NCBI GenBank assembly: GCA_040381235.1
Contig: JBEIHS010000196.1
Span: 1-10,488 of the forward strand
Source of the DNA: CAIXSC01 sp040381235
GTDB taxonomy: Bacteria > Planctomycetota > Planctomycetia > Pirellulales > Pirellulaceae
DNA length: 10,488 bases
Direction of reading: 5' to 3'
The position numbers were made by a program, and so were the translations under genes. The notes below the pieces were generated by a model. It worked only from the letters and a program-made list of their open reading frames with translations. It was not told where the DNA came from and searched no databases. Below are positions 6,558-10,488 of the stretch, in pieces; positions within the stretch are counted from its first letter, which is position 1, and every line of letters begins with the position of its first letter.

Positions 6558-7828
6558 CAGGACACGTCTTTAACCCAAGGAAGATTCCCCGCGGCGTCGA
6601 ATGGCAGCGGCCGCGGATCGGTGAGGATTTCCAAGTCCGAACGACCGCGGGCTTCGTCCAGGTACGCTTCGGCGCATTCGACCTCGCGGACATCGAGCGT
6701 GTTGTGGATCCATTGCAAACGCGCGCGGGGCGGATCGGTCAAACCGATTGTCGGCAACGCGGCATCCAGAATGTCGCGGTCCGTGGCGTAGTCCAGCGGC
6801 AGCATGGCGGCGGTCGGGTGGCCGCCGGTCAAGCAATTGATCCGCGTGATCCGCGCATCCATCTGTTCCAAGACCTGTGTGCGGCAGAATTCCGCGATCC
6901 CCAGGCCGGTCGCGTTGCCATGGGTCTCGTGCGTAAGACTGCGGACCGCGATCCGGCGCACCTTGGGGAACTCGTCCTCGCGGGCCGCGTGGTCGTTGTA
7001 TTTGCGGCCGACGACATTCGTGTCCATGCCGGTGCCGCTGATGTTCTTGCCGATCTCGTCGATAAACAGAAAATCGGCCACGCGGAACGGCAGCTTCGGC
7101 AGCCAAGCCCGCGCCTTGAGCAACAACTGCCGCTCCCGCTCTTCGAACACGGCCGGCGCCACAGCCTCGATCAACGCCGTTTCATCGTAGGCGTTTTCCA
7201 CGATCGCCAGTCCGGCGACAATGCGGCAGCGGGTGAGCACCTCGCGAGCGACGCTGCGAAGAATCTGGCCGAAGTTGTAGTCGATGATCGCTCGGTGGTA
7301 GATCTTGGCCCCGGCATGTTTGCCTAGTCCGATGAGCATCATTTTCATCAGGCCGCTTTCGATATCGCCGACGAATCCCGTATGCGGCTTCACTCGGCCG
7401 CAAACCACCACGTGGTCGGCCCCGAACGCGTGCTTGTCGAAGTGCACCGGGAACCCCTCGGCCGCTTGGCACACGACGACGGTTTCCATGCTCGCCCGGA
7501 TCGGGCAGCCGCAGAATTCCTCCGTGATCCCGTACGACTCGATCACCTGCCGCTGCCCCTCCGCTGTCCCGCCGCCATGGCTGCCCATCGCCGGCACAAG
7601 AAACGGGGCGGCCCCGAGTTGCTGGAAGTGACGCACAGCGGCGCGGAGAATCCGATGGATATTCGCGATCCCGCGACTGCCCGCCGTGATCGCGACCGTC
7701 TGCCCCGGTTGAATCCGTTGCCCGAGCTGCAAACTGGCCAGCTGGGCTTCCACCTCGGCCTCGATGTCGACAACCTGAGGCGCTTCAAACCGCTGCCGGA
7801 CGCGGAAAATACGCGGATATTCGGACAT
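6557..7828 (-). CDS. LarA-like (DUF2088) protein, putative nickel-pincer racemase/epimerase homologue (423 aa)
   Basis: The protein has the two-domain plan and length (about 420) of the LarA family, whose studied members use a nickel-pincer nucleotide to racemise or epimerise 2-hydroxy acids. Visible elements: 'AITAGSRGIANIHRIL' (46-61), 'PAMGSHGGGTAEGQ' (79-92, H84), 'GRVKPHTGF' (144-152, H149), 'SGLMKMMLIGLGKHAGA' (158-174, K162), H178 in 'KIYHRA' and 'IDEIGKNISGTGMDTNVVG' (256-274). From memory of lactate racemase, H149, K162 and H178 are the best candidates for the two nickel-site histidines and the cofactor lysine; this alignment is inferred. There is no signal peptide, so it is cytosolic. 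The ATG at 7828 follows GGAG at a spacing of about 6; the frame stays open to 8128, but that extension is repeat-derived. No larB, larC or larE gene is in the window. Substrate: unknown. Confidence 0.72.
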   Translation of the reverse strand: MSEYPRIFRVRQRFEAPQVVDIEAEVEAQLASLQLGQRIQPGQTVAITAGSRGIANIHRILRAAVRHFQQLGAAPFLVPAMGSHGGGTAEGQRQVIESYGITEEFCGCPIRASMETVVVCQAAEGFPVHFDKHAFGADHVVVCGRVKPHTGFVGDIESGLMKMMLIGLGKHAGAKIYHRAIIDYNFGQILRSVAREVLTRCRIVAGLAIVENAYDETALIEAVAPAVFEERERQLLLKARAWLPKLPFRVADFLFIDEIGKNISGTGMDTNVVGRKYNDHAAREDEFPKVRRIAVRSLTHETHGNATGLGIAEFCRTQVLEQMDARITRINCLTGGHPTAAMLPLDYATDRDILDAALPTIGLTDPPRARLQWIHNTLDVREVECAEAYLDEARGRSDLEILTDPRPLPFDAAGNLPWVKDVS

Positions 7829-7836
7829 GGAATCTC

Positions 7837-7968
7837 CGAGCGGAAAGTCGGGGGTGAATTCGAGCGGAAAGTCGGGGGGTGAAATCGAGCGGAATGTTGG
7901 CAGGCAACTCGACCGGAAAGTCGGAACGGGCGGATTAAACGGATCGAGCGGATTGACAGGCCGGAACA
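7837..7968. repeat. Degenerate 24/25-bp tandem repeat upstream of the LarA-like gene
   Basis: Units beginning CGAGCGGAAAGTCGG start at 7837 and 7861. More diverged units start at 7886, 7910 (CGACCGGAAAGTCGG) and 7945 (CGAGCGGATTGAC). Spacing is 24, 25, 24 and 35, the last containing an insertion of about 11 bases. The array starts 9 bases upstream of the LarA-like ATG, so it would form the 5' leader of that transcript. The mixed spacing breaks the frame, which argues against coding. The remaining sequence up to the rplU promoter (7969-8186) shows nothing I can support. Confidence 0.75.
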
Positions 7969-8186
7969 AAACCGAGCTGCGAAGGCGGTCCAGCAGCGGG
8001 CCTCGCAAGACCGAAACCGAGTCGGACGGCCGAACGGCCGCGTTGAAAACACCCGCCGACGGCTCACCCAAGCGGACTAATCCAGGCCGCCCCGGCGGAA
8101 ACGCCGTAAACGCCCGAAAATCACCCACCGGACTCGACGCCTCCGAGCCGATCTTGTATTCTCTCGGGTCGATAAGTTAACGCAAG

Positions 8187-8216
8187 TTGACGTGGATGCC
8201 TAGCTTGGACTTTGAT
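8187..8216 (+). promoter_or_regulatory. Candidate promoter of rplU
   Basis: TTGACG (8187-8192, five of six consensus positions) and TTTGAT (8211-8216, four of six) are separated by 18 bases. Transcription would begin near 8223, giving a leader of about 60 bases. It lies in the divergent spacer between the LarA-like gene and rplU. Read by eye only. Confidence 0.4.
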
Positions 8217-8282
8217 GTGCAGGCAACTTCCGGGGTCGCTGGCGTTGGTGGTTTATGGCCTTTCGCTGCGGAAACTCTCGAC

Positions 8283-8597
8283 ATGTACGCGATCATCGTG
8301 GAAGACGGACGCCAATACCGGGTTCAAGAAGGCGAAGAACTGATTGTCCATCAACGTGAGGCGGAAGCCGGCTCGACCGTGACGTTCGGCAAAGTGTTGG
8401 CCGTGGCGGGACCGAACGGCCTGACGCTCGGCAAGCCGCTGGTTGAAGGCGCGTCGGTGACGGCCGTGGTCGTTGGCGACGTGGCGGGCCCGAAATTGGT
8501 GGTCCAAAAGTTCCGCCGCCGCAAAAATTACCGCCGTCGCACCGGCCATCGCCAGCATTACACGAAGGTTCGTATCGAAAAGATCGCCACCGCCTAA
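8283..8597 (+). CDS. rplU: 50S ribosomal protein L21 (104 aa)
   Basis: L21 is a primary binder of 23S rRNA in the large ribosomal subunit. The start 'MYAIIVEDGRQYRVQEGE' and the basic C-terminal signature 'KLVVQKFRRRKNYRRRTGHR' (71-90) followed by 'QHYTKVRIEKI' (91-101) are diagnostic. The length of 104 residues is typical (usually about 103). I chose the ATG at 8283, which begins exactly at the conserved N-terminus and is preceded by GGAA about 9 bases upstream; a longer open frame back to 8187 has no L21 similarity. In most bacteria rpmA (L27) follows directly; here no L27 reading frame is present before the RraA-like gene, and a palindrome array follows instead. The gene is transcribed divergently from the LarA-like gene. 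Confidence 0.97.
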   Translation: MYAIIVEDGRQYRVQEGEELIVHQREAEAGSTVTFGKVLAVAGPNGLTLGKPLVEGASVTAVVVGDVAGPKLVVQKFRRRKNYRRRTGHRQHYTKVRIEKIATA

Positions 8598-8684
8598 CTG
8601 CGGATTCTTGGGCCCGAAGCTGTTCGGTTCGCCCTACTTGCCGCACTAGCGCCCTGCCGCTCTCTCGCCGTAGGGCTCGATTGC

Positions 8685-8709
8685 CGCATCCTCGACTTTT
8701 CGAGATGCG
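8685..8709. other. Hairpin downstream of rplU
   Basis: CGCAT plus CTCGA (8685-8695, one bulged C at 8690) pairs with TCGAG plus ATGCG (8700-8709) around a CTTT loop, giving a 10-bp stem. It lies 87 bases after the rplU stop and abuts the palindrome array. It could help end the rplU transcript, but no T-run follows, so I do not call it an intrinsic terminator. Confidence 0.45.
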
Positions 8710-8850
8710 AGCTTCCAGCTCTCGCTGCCTCGTGACGGAAGCTTCCAGCTCCCGCCAATTCGTGACGGGAGCTTCCAGCTCCCGCTGCCTCGTGACGGGA
8801 GCTTCCAGCTCCCGCTGAAACGTGACGGGAGCTTCCAGCTCCCGACGTCA
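8705..8850. repeat. Palindrome array with 30-bp period (REP-like element, orientation A)
   Basis: Five copies of the core GCTTCCAGCT occur at 8711, 8741, 8771, 8801 and 8831, exactly 30 bp apart. The full unit is CGTGACGGGAGCTTCCAGCT followed by CCCGCTGCCT. The palindrome has 8-bp arms (CGGGAGCT and AGCTCCCG) around a TCC loop. The third to fifth copies are perfect, while the first and second each have one stem mismatch. There are no variable spacers, so it is not a CRISPR array. It is extragenic, and no transposase of the REP-associated type is visible. Confidence 0.88.
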
Positions 8851-9069
8851 ACCTGTGTATGCAGCCACGGGAGCCGGAGGCTCCCGTTACGTCGAGCTTC
8901 CCGCTGCCTCGTGACGCGAGCTTCCAGCTCCCGCCGTCAACCTGTGCATGCAGCCACGGGAGCCAGAGGCTCCCGTCACGTCGAGCTTCCCGCCGCCTCG
9001 TGACGGGAGCTTCCATCTCCCGCCGTCAACCTGTGTATGCAGCCACGGGAGCCAGAGGCTCCCGTCACG
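8851..9069. repeat. 89-bp composite repeat with palindromes in both orientations
   Basis: A composite unit begins at 8851, 8940 and 9029, exactly 89 bp apart, with the third copy cut off at about 9069. Each starts ACCTGTGyATGCAGCC. It then has a palindrome with 9-bp arms ACGGGAGCC and GGCTCCCGT around GGA or AGA (8867-8887, 8956-8976, 9045-9065). This is followed by a truncated orientation-A element (GAGCTTCCCGC, near 8893 and 8982) and a near-complete orientation-A element (cores at 8920 and 9009, each with one stem mismatch). The first palindrome with its flank TCACG is the reverse complement of the orientation-A element with one changed stem pair. After 9070 the sequence up to 9348 holds nothing I can support. 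Confidence 0.88.
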
Positions 9070-9348
9070 ACCTACGGCGTGCGTCGAAAACCGCACGGCC
9101 TCCTGCGAAATTCACACCGCTCTGAGCCTCAGCACGCTCGCCGAAACAGTTTCTGGGTGGACGACGGCCGCGCGACATCGTTGCCTGAGGCTATGCCCCG
9201 GGACTAGCTTGCGGTCGGTGGGTTGCGAAAAGCGGCGTCGTGGGTGCCGCACTCCAAAAAGCGGGCTCCGATAGCGTGGCGTTTGCGACTGCGGGTGGCG
9301 GGTTCGTGGCATCAATCCGCTTTTGGCCGGCTGCCTAAACCGCCGTTC

Positions 9349-9382
9349 GCCTGTGGACTGGGCAGAGTCCCAGGCGGCAGGC
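9349..9382 (+). other. Interrupted stem-loop in the leader of the RraA-like gene
   Basis: GCCTG (9349-9353) pairs with CAGGC (9378-9382) and CTGGG (9358-9362) pairs with CCCAG (9369-9373). A four-by-four internal loop separates the two stems and the terminal loop is CAGAGT. It lies 53 bases upstream of the ATG at 9436. It does not match a riboswitch or other RNA family I know; it may be a leader structure or chance. Confidence 0.3.
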
Positions 9383-9422
9383 ACAATGCGATCTTGATAA
9401 GACTTGACGATCGTTCGGGTTC

Positions 9423-9428
9423 AAGGAG
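9423..9428 (+). promoter_or_regulatory. Strong Shine-Dalgarno site of the RraA-like gene
   Basis: AAGGAG lies 7 bases before the ATG at 9436. It is the best ribosome binding site in the window and fixes this start rather than the in-frame upstream starts. Confidence 0.85.
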
Positions 9429-9435
9429 CCGACCC

Positions 9436-10104
9436 ATGGGGTTGATCTCGATCGCGGAAATGCGGCAATCGCTGTATACGGCTGTCGTGTGCGACGCGCT
9501 GGATTCGCTGGGATATCGCCACCAGTCGCCACGCGTGACACTGCGGCACCTGACGGCCGCCCCGGGGACCAGCGGCGGACTCCTTGTCGGCCGGTGCAAA
9601 ACGACGCTCTGGGCCGACATGTTCCATCACGATCCGCGACCGTACGAACTGGAATTGCGCGCGGTCGATAGCTGCCATCCCGATGATGTCGTCATCGCCG
9701 CTGCCCACGGTTCAGGCCACTCGGCCCTGTGGGGCGAACTACTCTCGACCGCCTGCCGCAACACGGGCTGTGTCGGGGCCATCGTCGATGGCGCGGCCCG
9801 CGACGTCGCCAAAATGCGGGCGATGGGATTTCCTGTGTTCGCCCGCGGCACAAGTCCCTACGATAGTTTGCACCGGCAACGCGTCATCGATCTCGATGTC
9901 CCCGTCGAGATCGCCGGCGTCCGGTTCGCACCGGGCGACCTGGTATTCGCTGATGAAGACGGCGTGGTCGTCGTGCCCCAGGCCGTGGAAGACGAAGCGA
10001 TCGCGCGAGCCTGGAAAAAAGTCCACAGCGAAAACGAAGTCCGCGACGCGATCCGGTCCGGTATGAAGGCGACCGATGTGTTCGCCAAGTTCGGAATCTT
10101 ATAA
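9436..10104 (+). CDS. RraA-like / 4-hydroxy-4-methyl-2-oxoglutarate aldolase-like protein (222 aa)
   Basis: The family (RraA/MenG fold) includes the RNase E inhibitor RraA and class II aldolases that cleave 4-hydroxy-4-methyl-2-oxoglutarate or oxaloacetate to pyruvate with a divalent metal. Signatures visible: 'AVVCDALDSLGYR' (16-28), 'HGSGHSALWGELLSTACR' (91-108), 'GAIVDGAARDV' (114-124, R122-D123) and 'MGFPVFARGTSP' (130-141). The typical end is 'GDLVFADEDGVVVVPQ' (167-182), and a helical tail follows. The active-site RD pair is kept, but the position three after it is K126, where I recall an acidic residue in characterised aldolases. The length is that of the aldolase-type members, longer than E. 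coli RraA. No signal peptide. It is 46 bases upstream of smpB on the same strand; a functional link is not evident. Substrate: unknown. Confidence 0.85.
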   Translation: MGLISIAEMRQSLYTAVVCDALDSLGYRHQSPRVTLRHLTAAPGTSGGLLVGRCKTTLWADMFHHDPRPYELELRAVDSCHPDDVVIAAAHGSGHSALWGELLSTACRNTGCVGAIVDGAARDVAKMRAMGFPVFARGTSPYDSLHRQRVIDLDVPVEIAGVRFAPGDLVFADEDGVVVVPQAVEDEAIARAWKKVHSENEVRDAIRSGMKATDVFAKFGIL

Positions 10105-10150
10105 TCGGCCGTCGCGGTGCGAACCGCGATCGTCAACCGGTGTCTCCGCC

Positions 10151-10488
10151 ATGGCCCCACCCCCAAAACCCCGCTCGCCCCAAGCCGCCGCCGGCAAACC
10201 TGCGCCCGCCAAACCGGCCGCAAGCAAACCGGCCGCAAGCAAACCGGCCGCGAGCAAACCGGCCGCGAGCAAACCGGCCGCGAGCAAACCGGCCGCGAGC
10301 AAGCCGGCTGCCGCGACGAGCGGCAAAGCGGGCGGCAAGCCGGCCGGCAAAGCCCACAGCAAGGCCGCCAGCCAGCCCGACGAAGGCTTGACGCCGCGAC
10401 TGGTCGCCGACAACCGCAAGGCGCAATTCCGCTTCGAGATCCTCGAAACGGTCGAGTGCGGCGTGATGTTGCGGGGAACGGAAGTGAA
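10151..10488 (+). CDS. smpB: SsrA-binding protein SmpB, 5' part with long KPAAS-repeat N-terminal tail
   Basis: SmpB binds tmRNA and guides it to stalled ribosomes in trans-translation. The first 112 codons are in the window; the gene runs off the end. Residues 86-112, 'ADNRKAQFRFEILETVECG' and 'VMLRGTEV', match the conserved SmpB N-terminus (typical form 'NRKA..Y.I.E..EAGIVL.GTEVKS'). Normally this begins within the first ten residues. Here it follows about 85 residues of Lys/Ala/Pro/Ser low complexity, including six KPAAS units (21-50) and Gly/Lys-rich sequence (57-71). The ATG at 10151 has no clear Shine-Dalgarno site. A TTG at 10388 would give a canonical SmpB length, but the GAAGG before it is too close to serve. 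Continuous frame, codon-sized repeat and only synonymous differences between units favour translation of the tail. Confidence 0.9.
   Translation, partial: MAPPPKPRSPQAAAGKPAPAKPAASKPAASKPAASKPAASKPAASKPAASKPAAATSGKAGGKPAGKAHSKAASQPDEGLTPRLVADNRKAQFRFEILETVECGVMLRGTEV
10211..10300 (+). repeat. Six 15-bp units coding for KPAAS in the SmpB tail
   Basis: Six contiguous units, AAACCGGCCGCAAGC twice and then AAACCGGCCGCGAGC four times. The only difference is a synonymous A/G in an alanine codon. A diverged seventh unit (AAGCCGGCTGCCGCG) follows. Near-identity indicates recent expansion by slippage or unequal exchange. Confidence 0.95.

Noticed and set aside
8705..9069. CRISPR array
   Set aside because: The 30-bp periodicity has no unique spacers: the whole period is repeated, and the arms are palindromic. 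No cas genes are present.
8598..9435. rpmA (L27) or another small gene between rplU and the RraA-like gene
   Set aside because: No frame shows the conserved L27 start or any family signature; the open frames here are made of repeats.

Overview
The window looks like chromosomal DNA of a planctomycete, probably of the Pirellulales/Gemmatales type. The main evidence is the gene pair coding for an exported DUF1549/DUF1553 protein with a CxxCH motif and a Tat-exported DUF1501 protein. This pair, followed by a WD40 protein, is characteristic of Planctomycetota. High GC, few clear Shine-Dalgarno sites, long intergenic spaces and abundant tandem repeats fit the same picture. Family assignments come from motifs read by eye, not from searches.

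Minus strand, read from right to left: a LarA-like (DUF2088) protein (7828-6557) is followed, with a 1-base TGATG overlap, by a protein with an N-terminal SMI1/KNR4 (SUKH)-like domain and a helical C-terminal part (6557-5133). After a 323-base spacer holding a G-quadruplex-type heptad repeat and a candidate promoter comes the DUF1549/DUF1553 gene (4809-3049). The DUF1501 gene (3037-1676) starts 11 bases later, and its ribosome binding site overlaps the upstream stop codon. A 307-base spacer with six 17-bp tandem units separates it from the WD40 beta-propeller gene (1368-373). Positions 1 to about 300 hold two copies of a 156-bp direct repeat.

Plus strand: rplU (ribosomal protein L21, 8283-8597) diverges from the LarA-like gene and is not followed by rpmA. 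After it comes an 838-base non-coding region whose first half is a dense array of short palindromes in 30-bp and 89-bp periods. Then an RraA-like / HMG-aldolase-like gene (9436-10104) and the 5' part of smpB (10151 to the window end). The SmpB carries an unusual N-terminal tail of about 85 residues built on KPAAS repeats.

I found no complete, clearly new multi-gene system. The most notable content is structural. Eight separate repeat arrays (periods 7, 15, 15, 17, 24, 24, 30/89 and 156 bp) lie in about 10.5 kb. The strongest is a palindrome family present in both orientations, with a paired base change that preserves the stem, next to rplU. No tRNA, rRNA, CRISPR array, insertion sequence or transposase was seen.
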